Assembly (NCBI GenBank): GCA_963667005.1
Contig: OY762937.1
Span: 248,001 to 312,000, forward strand
Source: G963662605 sp963667005
GTDB lineage: Bacteria > Bacteroidota > Ignavibacteria > Ignavibacteriales > Ignavibacteriaceae
DNA length: 64,000 bases
Direction of reading: 5' to 3'
Numbering within the stretch: the first letter of the stretch is position 1; the number at the start of each line of letters is the position of its first letter. Below, in pieces: positions 36,139 through 45,624 of the stretch. The translations under genes and the position numbers were made by a program. The notes beneath the pieces are model-generated. The model was not told the DNA's origin, searched no databases, and saw only the letters and a program-made list of their open reading frames with translations.

Positions 36139-39100
36139 TCATCTGATTCTTTTAATGATTTTTCCGGTAACGGGTTTTTGTACACCAACATAGTTGAATG
36201 AATTCTGATCGGTAATTGATAAATCCAGCGGATCAACATAACCGTCACCGTTTATGTCAGTCGTTACGGAACGCCCGGATGCATAATTAAATGAATCTTG
36301 ATCAACTAATGATAAATCCAGAGGGTCAACATAACCATCCTGATTAACGTCACCGCTGTACACTGCCCACACTTCCGGAGAAGTTGACACCTGTACTAAA
36401 TTATTTCCGTATGCTTTACTTTGTGCATCGGTAAAATCGTACGTTACAGTTGAACCTTGTGAAAATGATACGGCGGCCGCACTCCATGTTTCAATGCTGT
36501 TCCGGTGTTTTACAATCAGAAAGTAATTTCCGGAAGCAGCATTTTTGAATTCTGCTGAAGCGGTAAAACTTAATGCATCGAGAATCGTACTAACACTATC
36601 AACTGTTGCATACGGTGTTGAGGCATTAGCAAGCAATATCTTTACTGTATCAGAGGCATTGAGATAACCTGCAGAGTTATAAAATCCCTGAGGAACAACT
36701 TTCACGTTAACAAAACCGCTGGTGGGGAATGCGGATAATTCACCGCCGGTAAAATCACCAAACGTTGTAAGATTGCTCGCCGTTATAAAATGATTTGATG
36801 CATCAACCGCACCGAGATTTTTCCATTTAGCTGAACTGTATAAGCCTCCGTATAAACTTGATTCGCTTCCAGCTATATCTCCAACGGCGTACTGTAATGT
36901 ATCGCTGTATGCAGCGTTTGAAATCCCATTGGAGGTTATTGTCCATGTTCTGTTTAAATAATTCGTTGTACTTGTATTATTTGTGTTTTTCTGTGCGGAT
37001 GCCTTAACACCGATATAAGCAGATGAAATAGTCCCGCTGTTCAGCGTCAGATAAACCGGGGAATAAGTACCCACAGTTCCGACCGGAAAACTTAGCGATA
37101 CAGGAAGGGAGGTTATAGTTCTTCTTAATTCACCCGCACCTGATGTTATAATCATACTTGATGCGCTGAAAGTGCCGGTAATCGCGCCGCCTGCGACGAG
37201 GTTGTAAGCACCGAGAGTCAACTTACCGGAGCTCAAAGCAAGCGCTGAATTTACCGTCAGGTTCGCGTTGAGCAATTTTGCGCCTGTTCCGCTTAGCGTA
37301 AGATTTGCATACGTTCCACCGGGAATGGTATCGGCACCTGTTGTCATGCTGTTGTAACTTGCAGAAACAAATCCCGGAAATGAGGCAGCAAAATCCGTAA
37401 TTACTTTTCCGGTGCTTCCCCCTATTATCCGGATTGAAGCTGCGGCTACAGATGACGTATCGGAAAAAATAAAAGTGCTTGTGGAATTGTTTCCGGTAAT
37501 CGTGTAGCCGGAAAGATTGAATCCCATATTTTTAGCCGTGGTGTTCAGAATCGTAAAATTGCCAAGAATAGATAAATTTGCTCCGAGTTTGTTTGTCCAA
37601 TCCGAACCGGGAGAATTGGTCGGTGATTTTACCGTAAGATTTCCGTATGACTGGCCGCTCGGCAAAGCTGTAATAACAGTTGTACTACTGCTGTTTTTGT
37701 ATGAGATAGTTGTATTGTTTGCGGAGTTATCAACTGCCCACGTCCACGCTCCGCTGCCAGAGACAGACATCACAGTACTTAATGGAGTAGCACCGGTCGC
37801 GTAGTGCTCAAATGTCGCTCCATTCGAGAGGGTAAAAGTTTTGGAGGCTGTCTGAACAACTTTTCCGGATGAAGAAGCGAAACCCAATTGTGCAGATGTT
37901 CCGGAAATAGTCAAATTGCCGTTTGTTGTAAGTACATAGGCTCCGCCTGTAATCATTCCGTTGCAAATAATATTACCGTTCAGAGTCGTTGCCGCACTCA
38001 GGTTGAGCTTGCCACCCGCGGCAATCATTGTTGAAGCGACGCTGACCGTACCGGAAATATTAACCGTAGCACCTGAAACAATAAGTACATTATCACTGCT
38101 AGCGGGTACAACTCCGCCGCTCCATGTAGTTGCCGTAGACCAAGTCCCTCCGGTTGCAGTTGATGAAATACCGTTAAATAATGTTGTCGCTGAACCCGTC
38201 GCCGGTGAAGCTGTTAAATAATTTTCAGTTCCATTGATACCGTTATATTCATAAATGCTGACAGCATAGGAGGTGTAAGGTGACAAACCCGTAACAGTGA
38301 CGGTGGCTCCGGTGTCACTATATATGGTGTAATTTCCCGATCCGGTAGTATTACCTGAACCAAACACGCTGTTTGCAGTATATTTAACACTGTCGCTTGG
38401 AGCTGCAGAAGTTGAAGCTGATGAGCGCATAACAAAAATACGCCGGCTGCCGCTTCCCTTTGCACATGTAATTGTCATTGCCGATGTGGTAATGGAAGAT
38501 ATCACAACATTGGATGCCTGAGTAGAAGGCTCAACAATAGCTATGGAAAATGAACCTGATGCCGGACTTGTGGTTAGATAATTTTCCGAACCACTACCGC
38601 CGTTAAATTCATACGCCTTCACAAAATATTGCACACCCGCGGTTAATCCTGTAATTGTCAGTGACCTTCCCGTATCGGCATAGATTACATAATTGCCTGT
38701 CCCAACCTGTGTGCCGCTGCCGTAAACAGTGCTTGCAGTGTACGTCGTATTGTCCGATGGATCCGCATTAACTGCCGAACCGGCATGCATGAGCAGTAAA
38801 CGCTTCGTACCGTTTCCCGGAGTATAAGCAATTGTTTCGCTGCCGTCATTCACCGCGGTAAATTGCATACCTGAAGTTTGCACAGTCGGTTCTGTTACCG
38901 AAGTTGTTACACTATACGTTGTGTATGCTGAGTTACCATACTGATTTTCTGCACGAACCCGGTAATAATAAAGCGTTGATGCCGCTAAGCCCGAGTCTGT
39001 ATAAGATACAACATTAGGTACAGTAGTTCCGATTGAAGTATATGTGCTTCCATTCAATGAGCGTTCTACCCTGAACAAATTTTCATCTGAAGAGTTGTCT

Positions 39101-40260
39101 GTCCAGGAAAGAATAACGCGGTTTGCACTAATTGAATTTGACGTCAATCCGGTTGGAGCATTGGGAATACCGCTGCTTGTAGTATACGTTACTGTTGCGT
39201 TGCCGGAATTGCCGAGCTGGTTTTCTGCGCGGACCCGGTAATAGTATGTCGTTGATGGTATCAGCCCCGTATCAGTAAAAGCTGTTACTCCCGCTTGTGT
39301 ATAGCCAAGAAAAGAATACGTAGTTCCGTTTGTTGAGCGGTCAATTCTGAATAAAGCCTCATCACTGGAATTATCACTCCACGCTAACGGAGCTTGTGTC
39401 GGCTTAACCGCCGTACTGTGAAGCGAGGTTGGATTTGCCGGAACGTTTTGTCCGGTTCCTTTCTTCAATGAAAAATCAGCGAATAAAATTGATTCGTCTC
39501 TTAAGCGTGTTGAATCAAGTAAACTGCGATACAATCCATACTTCGGCCTGCAGAATGTTACACCCGCACGCGACAAACTTAGCGTATCACAAGTATAGTT
39601 TACCAAAACCGAGTCATCTTTCACTCTTTTAATAACCAGTGAGTAATGTCCCGGATCTCCGAATTGCAGAGTTTCATATGCCTCGACCCAATTACCCAAA
39701 AATCCGGAAATGCTCGCAGTAGTTAGATATGACGTTGCCTGTCCTAATTCGGAAGGAGCCGTGTATATAAGTTCAATCCGGTTCCCGCTTGATTTATATC
39801 GCGCGGTTATCGTCATAATCGGATTATCGGTATTATCTCCGGTTCCGTCCCCTGCTTTTATCTGGTGAATATGTGAAAAGTTTGCGGAAGGCTGAAAGCC
39901 CGCATCAAGTTTAAATTTCCATCGATCAACTAATGTTTCGCCGGTGTAGCATAACAAACTATCGGGCGAACCATCCCACGTTTTAATTTCAATTCTTTGA
40001 CGATCGAAATTAATACAGCGGTCGTTATCTATTGATTTGTGCATGTTAAAAGAAAAGACATACTCTTTGAGAAAGGAATCCCATGGCTCGGTAATATGGA
40101 TAACCGGATGCACACAGTCCGGTACTTCATAGCCGTAATATTTCGAAGAGATTCTTGAGTATGCATCACCGGTACTATCTGCATTTAAAAATATCTGCGA
40201 ATGCACAGATACATACCCAAACAAAAATATTACCCACAGGAACCGGGAAAAATTTCTCAA
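36139..40260 (-). CDS. Very large secreted protein with fibronectin III domains and a dockerin-like C-terminus
   Basis: About 1373 residues from a TTG at 40258-40260, chosen because an AGGATAGG site lies just upstream and the signal peptide is then clean (LRNFSRFLWVIF to SVHSQ). The frame is open to a TTG at 40308 that has no ribosome-binding site. An N-terminal beta domain (to about 250) is followed by two fibronectin III domains (about 260-450), two further beta modules with repeated ENYLT segments (about 460-680), a TWSTATTWSGGVVP parallel-beta region (about 690-1050) and a C-terminal dockerin-like pair of calcium loops (DVNQDGYVDPLD and DINGDGYVDPLD). The protein ends GKIIKRIR, not in a T9SS sorting domain. 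It has its own terminator. Likely an extracellular adhesin or structural protein. Confidence 0.8.
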   Translation of the reverse strand: MRNFSRFLWVIFLFGYVSVHSQIFLNADSTGDAYSRISSKYYGYEVPDCVHPVIHITEPWDSFLKEYVFSFNMHKSIDNDRCINFDRQRIEIKTWDGSPDSLLCYTGETLVDRWKFKLDAGFQPSANFSHIHQIKAGDGTGDNTDNPIMTITARYKSSGNRIELIYTAPSELGQATSYLTTASISGFLGNWVEAYETLQFGDPGHYSLVIKRVKDDSVLVNYTCDTLSLSRAGVTFCRPKYGLYRSLLDSTRLRDESILFADFSLKKGTGQNVPANPTSLHSTAVKPTQAPLAWSDNSSDEALFRIDRSTNGTTYSFLGYTQAGVTAFTDTGLIPSTTYYYRVRAENQLGNSGNATVTYTTSSGIPNAPTGLTSNSISANRVILSWTDNSSDENLFRVERSLNGSTYTSIGTTVPNVVSYTDSGLAASTLYYYRVRAENQYGNSAYTTYSVTTSVTEPTVQTSGMQFTAVNDGSETIAYTPGNGTKRLLLMHAGSAVNADPSDNTTYTASTVYGSGTQVGTGNYVIYADTGRSLTITGLTAGVQYFVKAYEFNGGSGSENYLTTSPASGSFSIAIVEPSTQASNVVISSITTSAMTITCAKGSGSRRIFVMRSSASTSAAPSDSVKYTANSVFGSGNTTGSGNYTIYSDTGATVTVTGLSPYTSYAVSIYEYNGINGTENYLTASPATGSATTLFNGISSTATGGTWSTATTWSGGVVPASSDNVLIVSGATVNISGTVSVASTMIAAGGKLNLSAATTLNGNIICNGMITGGAYVLTTNGNLTISGTSAQLGFASSSGKVVQTASKTFTLSNGATFEHYATGATPLSTVMSVSGSGAWTWAVDNSANNTTISYKNSSSTTVITALPSGQSYGNLTVKSPTNSPGSDWTNKLGANLSILGNFTILNTTAKNMGFNLSGYTITGNNSTSTFIFSDTSSVAAASIRIIGGSTGKVITDFAASFPGFVSASYNSMTTGADTIPGGTYANLTLSGTGAKLLNANLTVNSALALSSGKLTLGAYNLVAGGAITGTFSASSMIITSGAGELRRTITSLPVSLSFPVGTVGTYSPVYLTLNSGTISSAYIGVKASAQKNTNNTSTTNYLNRTWTITSNGISNAAYSDTLQYAVGDIAGSESSLYGGLYSSAKWKNLGAVDASNHFITASNLTTFGDFTGGELSAFPTSGFVNVKVVPQGFYNSAGYLNASDTVKILLANASTPYATVDSVSTILDALSFTASAEFKNAASGNYFLIVKHRNSIETWSAAAVSFSQGSTVTYDFTDAQSKAYGNNLVQVSTSPEVWAVYSGDVNQDGYVDPLDLSLVDQDSFNYASGRSVTTDINGDGYVDPLDLSITDQNSFNYVGVQKPVTGKIIKRIR

Positions 40261-40445
40261 TCTAAACCTATCCTTGATCTTGTAACACAGTATTGATGTA
40301 AAAATCAACCAATTATACTATATAATATACAACAAAACAAGGTAATTATGTATGATGTATGGCATAAAGCATATTTTATAGTCGGCAAATACTCATTAAT
40401 TTGTCAAATTTCGCACAATTGAACAATTAATCACATCACCACAAT

Positions 40446-40478
40446 AAAAAACCCGCAAACAAAACGTCTGCGGGTTTT
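40446..40478 (-). terminator. Terminator of the arsenic operon
   Basis: AAAACCCGCA and TGCGGGTTTT form a strong stem around an 11-base loop, followed on the minus strand by a T run. It lies about 30 bases after the arsM stop, ending the operon. Confidence 0.85.
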
Positions 40479-40506
40479 ATCTTTGTTTTCAAAACGTTGG
40501 GAAGAA

Positions 40507-41310
40507 TCATTTCTCCCCGGTTACGGTAATACTGAATATCCCCAGCCCGCTGGCTTTGAACTCAGCTATTTGTGCATCGGTTAGGTATTCTTTTAGAACC
40601 TCATCCGGGAGTTGGATAGTCTTTGTCCTTTGAATGCGAACATTCGTGAATCCGCTTTTTTCAATGACGCCAAGATATTCTTCCTGCTGAATCGCACCGG
40701 CGACACATCCTGCATACATCTCGGCAGATTTTTGCAGCTGCTCGGGCAATTGTCCCTTGAGAACAATATCGGAAACGCAGAAGTGACCGCCCTTTTTAAT
40801 GATACGATACATTTCGCTAAATGCCTTCTCTTTGTTAGGGACGAGATTTAAGACGCAATTACTAACAACGACATCAGCGGTTTCGTTCTCTAAAGGAATG
40901 TCTTCGATCTCTCCCAATTTGAAATGGACATTTGTATAACCGACCTTTGCTTTATTTCTTTCCGCCTTCGCGATCATTTCGGGGGTGAAGTCGATTCCGT
41001 ACACCGTTCCGCTATCGCCTGTTACCGCTCTTGCGACAAAAACATCATTACCGGCACCGGAACCCAGATCAACAACCGTATCACCTTCTTTAATTCCGGC
41101 GTACTCAACCGGTAATCCGCAGCCGAGACCCAGATCTGCATCAGGAACATAACCGTCCATAGTCGTGTATTCGTCTTGCATAACCGTATAGCCCACAATC
41201 TTTGCATCTGTTCCGCATCCGCATGAACAGCCGCAACTATCGCCTGCACTTGCAGCAATTGCTCCGTATTTCTCTTTTACGATCTCTTTTGTTTTTTCAT
41301 CCGTATTCAT
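40507..41310 (-). CDS. arsM: Arsenite S-adenosylmethionine methyltransferase
   Basis: The 267-residue enzyme methylates As(III). The SAM-binding motif DLGSGAGNDVF lies at 81-91. The three conserved cysteines that bind arsenic are all present: Cys64 (GLGCGLP), Cys152 (SNCVLNL) and Cys202 (AGCVAGA). A further cysteine cluster at 26-32 (CGCSCGC) may load metalloid. It is the last gene of an arsenic operon and precedes a terminator. In known systems the product methylates arsenite to less toxic or volatile forms, or to MAs(III) for export by ArsP-type permeases. Confidence 0.93.
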   Translation of the reverse strand: MNTDEKTKEIVKEKYGAIAASAGDSCGCSCGCGTDAKIVGYTVMQDEYTTMDGYVPDADLGLGCGLPVEYAGIKEGDTVVDLGSGAGNDVFVARAVTGDSGTVYGIDFTPEMIAKAERNKAKVGYTNVHFKLGEIEDIPLENETADVVVSNCVLNLVPNKEKAFSEMYRIIKKGGHFCVSDIVLKGQLPEQLQKSAEMYAGCVAGAIQQEEYLGVIEKSGFTNVRIQRTKTIQLPDEVLKEYLTDAQIAEFKASGLGIFSITVTGEK

Positions 41311-41350
41311 ATTTTTCCTTTGATAAAGCTGTTATTAAAATTGGTTTCTA

Positions 41351-42046
41351 TCACATAAGAACAAAGTAAACTCCACCTGCCATAACAAGCACACCGCAGA
41401 CTCTTTTTATCCACACAGTAACTTTAGATTTTTCCGTCCAATCGAGGTAACTCTGCACCTTACCTGCAAGAGTACCCGCCCCCACGATTACAGAGCAATG
41501 CCCGACAGCAAACGAAGCCAAAAACAGAATTGATATAATGTGGTTCGTCTTTGCTGTCTCAAAAACAATCCCCAAAACAGGCGCCATGTATGCAAAGGTA
41601 CACGGCCCCAGAGCCAGTCCGAATATTAGGCCGAGTATCAGTACCGTTACTAAGCTGCCGGATTTTACCTGCTTTATTTTAAAACCGTTCCAGTTCAGGT
41701 TTATCACATCCAACAAATACAGCCCAACCAGAAAAAACACACCCGCGACTATATAATTACCGATTGTGCCTATGTCCCCCATCAGCCGTCCTAACGAAAA
41801 GGTAATCGCTCCGATCGCCGCAATGGTAATAAGTATTCCCAGGGAAAACACCAGTGAGATATAAAACGTGTTTTTAATATTCAGCTTTCCCTGCGCACTG
41901 ATATATCCGACAATCAGAGGAATGCTTGACAAATGACAGGGCGAAAGCAGAACACTCAGAACGCCCCATGCATATGCAGCTAACATGGCAATCCAAATTG
42001 AGCCGGTCATCGCGTCGTATAAACTGGTAAAAAGAGAATCGAGCAT
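41351..42046 (-). CDS. CcdA-like thiol-disulfide transmembrane protein
   Basis: The 231-residue integral membrane protein has about six helices and two conserved cysteines, Cys37 (LLSPCHLSS) and Cys149 (GLALGPCTFA), as in the CcdA/DsbD family that carries electrons from cytoplasmic thioredoxin to the periplasm. It starts 10 bases after the periplasmic thioredoxin-like gene, which is its probable partner. In this operon it may keep a periplasmic thiol protein reduced during arsenic export. Family call sure; link to arsenic inferred from context. Confidence 0.85.
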   Translation of the reverse strand: MLDSLFTSLYDAMTGSIWIAMLAAYAWGVLSVLLSPCHLSSIPLIVGYISAQGKLNIKNTFYISLVFSLGILITIAAIGAITFSLGRLMGDIGTIGNYIVAGVFFLVGLYLLDVINLNWNGFKIKQVKSGSLVTVLILGLIFGLALGPCTFAYMAPVLGIVFETAKTNHIISILFLASFAVGHCSVIVGAGTLAGKVQSYLDWTEKSKVTVWIKRVCGVLVMAGGVYFVLM

Positions 42047-42056
42047 TTTTAAATCC

Positions 42057-42431
42057 TTATTTCTTCGGTGATATGCCTTTTGATTTCAGGATTTTATCTA
42101 TTTCCTTTTCCGGATAAAATCCTTCATGTCTGAAAAACTCTTTCCCGTTTTCATCTAAAAACACCTGCGTCGGAATCAATTGTATTTTATATTTCTCGGC
42201 GTAGTCTTTTTGTTCCGGTTTCCAGACATCGTAAAAAATAACCTTAACCTGCTCACCGTATTTTTTCTCAATTGCTTTCATCACCGGCTGCATCTGCTTA
42301 CACGGAATGCATCTGACCGAACCGAGTTCCACGAATGTTACTTTGGGCTTAACTGTGGACTGACCTGAAATATTTTGAACAGTCACAAGCATGAGGCTTA
42401 ATAAAATGACAACTCCTATTCGTCCGGTCAT
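42057..42431 (-). CDS. Periplasmic thioredoxin-like protein
   Basis: The 124-residue product has a signal peptide (to ISGQS, about residue 24) and a thioredoxin fold with the redox motif Cys41-Ile-Pro-Cys44 (RCIPCKQM), the cis-proline region (KIQLIPTQVFLDENGKE) and a C-terminal helix. It overlaps nothing and lies at the join with the small redox protein upstream. It probably acts in the periplasm and is recharged by the CcdA-like protein encoded next. Confidence 0.88.
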   Translation of the reverse strand: MTGRIGVVILLSLMLVTVQNISGQSTVKPKVTFVELGSVRCIPCKQMQPVMKAIEKKYGEQVKVIFYDVWKPEQKDYAEKYKIQLIPTQVFLDENGKEFFRHEGFYPEKEIDKILKSKGISPKK

Positions 42432-42668
42432 TTACCCCTCCTTCATCCATGTCAAAATTTGATCGTCTTTCGGAATACTGCCTGCGCTTTTTACTACGCC
42501 GTTAATAACCAGACCCGGAGTGCTCATAACTCCATAAGCCATAATTTGCTGCAAATCCGTTACCTTTTCAATATTAGCGGTTATGTTGTTCACTGCCGCA
42601 AGATTCCGTACGTTTTGTTCCAGCGTCATGCATCTTTTGCATCCTGTTCCAAGAATTTTAATGTCCAT
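42432..42668 (-). CDS. Small thioredoxin-fold redox protein
   Basis: The 78-residue product has no signal peptide and carries Cys10-Lys-Arg-Cys13 (GTGCKRC) and the cis-proline VMSTPGLVING. This is the small redox-active disulfide protein family (MTH895/TM0996-like) that is often encoded beside DUF318 permeases. It lies 11 bases after the permease gene and directly abuts the periplasmic thioredoxin. It probably acts as a cytoplasmic thiol donor for the permease or arsenic species (inference). Confidence 0.88.
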   Translation of the reverse strand: MDIKILGTGCKRCMTLEQNVRNLAAVNNITANIEKVTDLQQIMAYGVMSTPGLVINGVVKSAGSIPKDDQILTWMKEG

Positions 42669-42679
42669 GTTGATTTCCT

Positions 42680-43708
42680 TTAATAAATTACATTAAAAAC
42701 ATATCCGACAATTATTATCCCGACGGCAACAACCCCGACAAAAATACATATGAGTTGCAGCTTAAGAACCTTTTTCAGAATTATCGTTTCGGGAAGCGAT
42801 AGTCCGATAACACTCATCATAAAGGCAAGAACAGTACCGAGAGATGCACCTTTTTCCAGCAGCGCTTGCACAACCGGAATTATTCCGGCCGCATTCGAGT
42901 ACATGGGCACTCCAAGTATAACAGCGACGGGTACGGACCACCAGGCACTCTTACCCATGAGCGATGCCATAAAGTTCTCCGGAACATATCCGTGAATGCC
43001 CGCACCTACAGCAATACCGATAACGATATATATCCAAACTTTGCCGACAATTTCTTTTACCGCATCAACTCCGGCGGTTACTCTTTGGGAAAAGGGCGTT
43101 CTTTCCTCAGTCACGTCAAGGTGTCCTGCTTTTACTTCATACACCCACGGCTCAACAAATCTTTCCAATTTTAATATTCCGATTACATAACCGGAAAGCA
43201 TCGCGATTATTAATCCAGTCGTCATATACAATAACGCTGTCTGCCAGCCGAATAATCCGAACAATAACACCAACGCTACTTCGTTTATCATGGGTGCGGC
43301 AATTAAAAATGAAAATGTTACGCCGAGAGGAACGCCGCTTTCTACGAAGCCGAGAAATAGTGGAATAGCAGAACAGGAACAAAACGGCGTAACAACTCCC
43401 AGTAAACTTGCCAGAATATTCCCTGCGAATAATTTCTTTCCGCCCAGCAATTTTCCGGTACGTTCAGGTGAAAAATAGCTTCTTATTATTTCGATAATAA
43501 AAACTATCAACACCAAAAGCAGCATTACTTTGGGAACTTCGAAAACAAAGAATCGTAATGCCTCGGTTAGCTTTTGTCCCCTTGCAAAATGCAAAATGTC
43601 ATTCACGAGGACATTCGTTATATTCTCAAGATTCAAATAAAGAAGAAACCATAACGGCAGAAGGAGAATGAACTTCAACCGTTTCATTTCTTGCATTGCC
43701 GCATTCAT
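42680..43708 (-). CDS. DUF318 family permease (ArsP-like)
   Basis: The 342-residue integral membrane protein has about eight helices in two halves. The CSCS motif (Cys110, Cys112) followed by AIPLFLGF and the AAPMINE segment are typical of the DUF318 permeases that include ArsP, which exports trivalent methylated arsenicals. It overlaps the ACR3 stop by 4 bases. With arsM in the same operon, export of methylated arsenic is the simplest reading, but the substrate cannot be proved from sequence and other members move different substrates. Confidence 0.8.
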   Translation of the reverse strand: MNAAMQEMKRLKFILLLPLWFLLYLNLENITNVLVNDILHFARGQKLTEALRFFVFEVPKVMLLLVLIVFIIEIIRSYFSPERTGKLLGGKKLFAGNILASLLGVVTPFCSCSAIPLFLGFVESGVPLGVTFSFLIAAPMINEVALVLLFGLFGWQTALLYMTTGLIIAMLSGYVIGILKLERFVEPWVYEVKAGHLDVTEERTPFSQRVTAGVDAVKEIVGKVWIYIVIGIAVGAGIHGYVPENFMASLMGKSAWWSVPVAVILGVPMYSNAAGIIPVVQALLEKGASLGTVLAFMMSVIGLSLPETIILKKVLKLQLICIFVGVVAVGIIIVGYVFNVIY

Positions 43709-44766
43709 ACCGCAACCCCGAAATATTTCTTCTGAAAGAAAAGTGCGACGTTCACCAATCCTATCAGCACCGGAACTTCAACCAGTGGGCCGATGACTGC
43801 AGCGAAAGCCTCTCCACTGTTTATCCCGAATACCGCTATCGCTACGGCAATAGCCAATTCAAAATTATTGCTCGCAGCCGTAAATGACAGCGTGGCTGTT
43901 TTTGAGTAGCCCGCACCTGCTTTTTTACCCAAATAAAACGAGACAAAAAACATTATGAGAAAGTAGATGACCATAGGAATTGCGATTCGCATAACATCCA
44001 GCGGTATTTTTACGATATACTCTCCCTTCAGAGAAAACATAACAAATATGGTGAACAATAACGCTACCAGCGTCAACGGTGAGATTTTAGGAATAAAATT
44101 ATTCTGATACCATTCCTTGCTCTTTACTTTCAGCATAACAAATCTCGTCAGCATTCCGGCAATAAATGGGATACCTAAGTAAATAAAAACACTCTGCGCT
44201 ATTTGTCCGATTGTAATATCAACGTGAAAAGATTGCAGTCCCAATACTTGAGGAATTACCGTCAAAAACACATACGCGTACACCGAAAAGAACAGCACTT
44301 GAAATATTGAGTTAAACGCGACTAACCCGGCGGCATATTCAGTATCACCCTTTGCCAAATCATTCCACACAATAACCATCGCTATACAGCGCGCTAGCCC
44401 GATGATAATAAGTCCGGCCATGTAATGAGGATAGTTATGCAAAAAAATGACCGCGAGAGCAAACATAAGCACCGGACCGATAATCCAGTTTTGTACTAAT
44501 GAAAGCGTCAGAACCTTTACATTTTTAAATACGTCTCCAAGTTCCTCATACTTTACTTTTGCAAGAGGCGGATACATCATCAATATCAAACCGATGGCAA
44601 TCGGAATATTCGTCGTTCCACTCTGGAATGAATTCCAGAAATTTGTGATACCGGGAAATAGATAACCTGAAAGGACACCGGAAAGCATGGCAAGAAATAT
44701 CCATATCGTAAGATATCTGTCCAAAAAAGATAGTCTTTTTGATAAGGCTTGCATGGTGTTACTCAC
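43705..44766 (-). CDS. ACR3-type arsenite efflux transporter
   Basis: The 353-residue protein has about ten transmembrane helices. ACR3 hallmarks are GLARCIAMVIVWNDLA with the conserved cysteine, the following GDTEYAAGLVAFNSI, and FTAASNNFELAIAVAIAVFG near the C-terminus. ACR3 expels arsenite driven by the proton motive force. It starts 73 bases after the ProC-like gene. Both the name arsB and ACR3 are used for such genes; the sequence class here is ACR3. Confidence 0.92.
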   Translation of the reverse strand: MSNTMQALSKRLSFLDRYLTIWIFLAMLSGVLSGYLFPGITNFWNSFQSGTTNIPIAIGLILMMYPPLAKVKYEELGDVFKNVKVLTLSLVQNWIIGPVLMFALAVIFLHNYPHYMAGLIIIGLARCIAMVIVWNDLAKGDTEYAAGLVAFNSIFQVLFFSVYAYVFLTVIPQVLGLQSFHVDITIGQIAQSVFIYLGIPFIAGMLTRFVMLKVKSKEWYQNNFIPKISPLTLVALLFTIFVMFSLKGEYIVKIPLDVMRIAIPMVIYFLIMFFVSFYLGKKAGAGYSKTATLSFTAASNNFELAIAVAIAVFGINSGEAFAAVIGPLVEVPVLIGLVNVALFFQKKYFGVAV

Positions 44767-44839
44767 TTTCTTTTACTAAATCGAAACAATTAGTACAACC
44801 CCGAACTAAAACTTTGACAGCATTCATACTGCACGTTTT

Positions 44840-45616
44840 TCAATTTGTAAGTTTTTTGTACAGCGGCTGTAACACTGCATCATAATAACCTGCAATCGTA
44901 GTTTCATACTCCGCCAGTGGTTTAACGGGGACAAGATCAACAACTTGTTCAAATGATAATCCTGAGTCATAAAGAGTCGAGAGTCCGCCAATAGCCATTG
45001 ACTGAATAGCTTCTGAAAGCTCTTTATCCGACAGTCCGAATGATTTACCGATTTGGTGCAGCTTATTAAACTGGAACCAAAGATACGTCGGCCCCATCGC
45101 GGCAATAATGGCAAACGCTTCCAGTTTCTTTTCTTCAACCACAGGTGATTCCCCGAAAACACTTATTAATTTTTGTATGGCGTTCACTTCTTCGCCGCTC
45201 ATTTCAGGAGAAAAACAAACCGGATTATAGCCTTTCTGAATAACCGTCGGGGCATTCGGAATCATCCTGACTACTTTTGTCACTTGAGTAAGCACACCCC
45301 TAATCGCCTGTATAGAAATCTTTGGAGCAAGGGAAATGATGACTGAATCATCACGTACGACACCCTTTATTTCTTCCAATACCTGCATCATTACCGGAGG
45401 ATGCAGAGAAAGGAAAACCAAATCACTTGCTGCCGGAATTTTATTATCAGTAGAAACATGAACTTCAGGAAATTCAATTTTTATATTGTTAATCACATCT
45501 TGGTTAGCATCGCTCACCGATACCAACGAGGAAAAATTACCGCTATCTTTTAATGCCCGGAGCAAAATCGCCGTTATCCTGCCACCGCCCACAAATCCAA
45601 ATGATTTTTCTTTCAT
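44840..45616 (-). CDS. Pyrroline-5-carboxylate-reductase-like (ProC-family) oxidoreductase
   Basis: The 258-residue product has an N-terminal Rossmann domain (GFVGGGRITAILL, 7-19) and the ProC-type motif VRMIPNAPTVIQKGYNPVC, followed by an all-helical C-terminal domain (about 165-255). ProC reduces pyrroline 5-carboxylate to proline. This copy is unusual because it sits between arsC and the ACR3 gene, 8 bases after arsC. It may be a housekeeping proC taken into the operon or an enzyme recruited for arsenic stress. I give no gene symbol, because the substrate may not be proline-related. Confidence 0.75.
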   Translation of the reverse strand: MKEKSFGFVGGGRITAILLRALKDSGNFSSLVSVSDANQDVINNIKIEFPEVHVSTDNKIPAASDLVFLSLHPPVMMQVLEEIKGVVRDDSVIISLAPKISIQAIRGVLTQVTKVVRMIPNAPTVIQKGYNPVCFSPEMSGEEVNAIQKLISVFGESPVVEEKKLEAFAIIAAMGPTYLWFQFNKLHQIGKSFGLSDKELSEAIQSMAIGGLSTLYDSGLSFEQVVDLVPVKPLAEYETTIAGYYDAVLQPLYKKLTN

Positions 45617-45624
45617 AAAAACTC

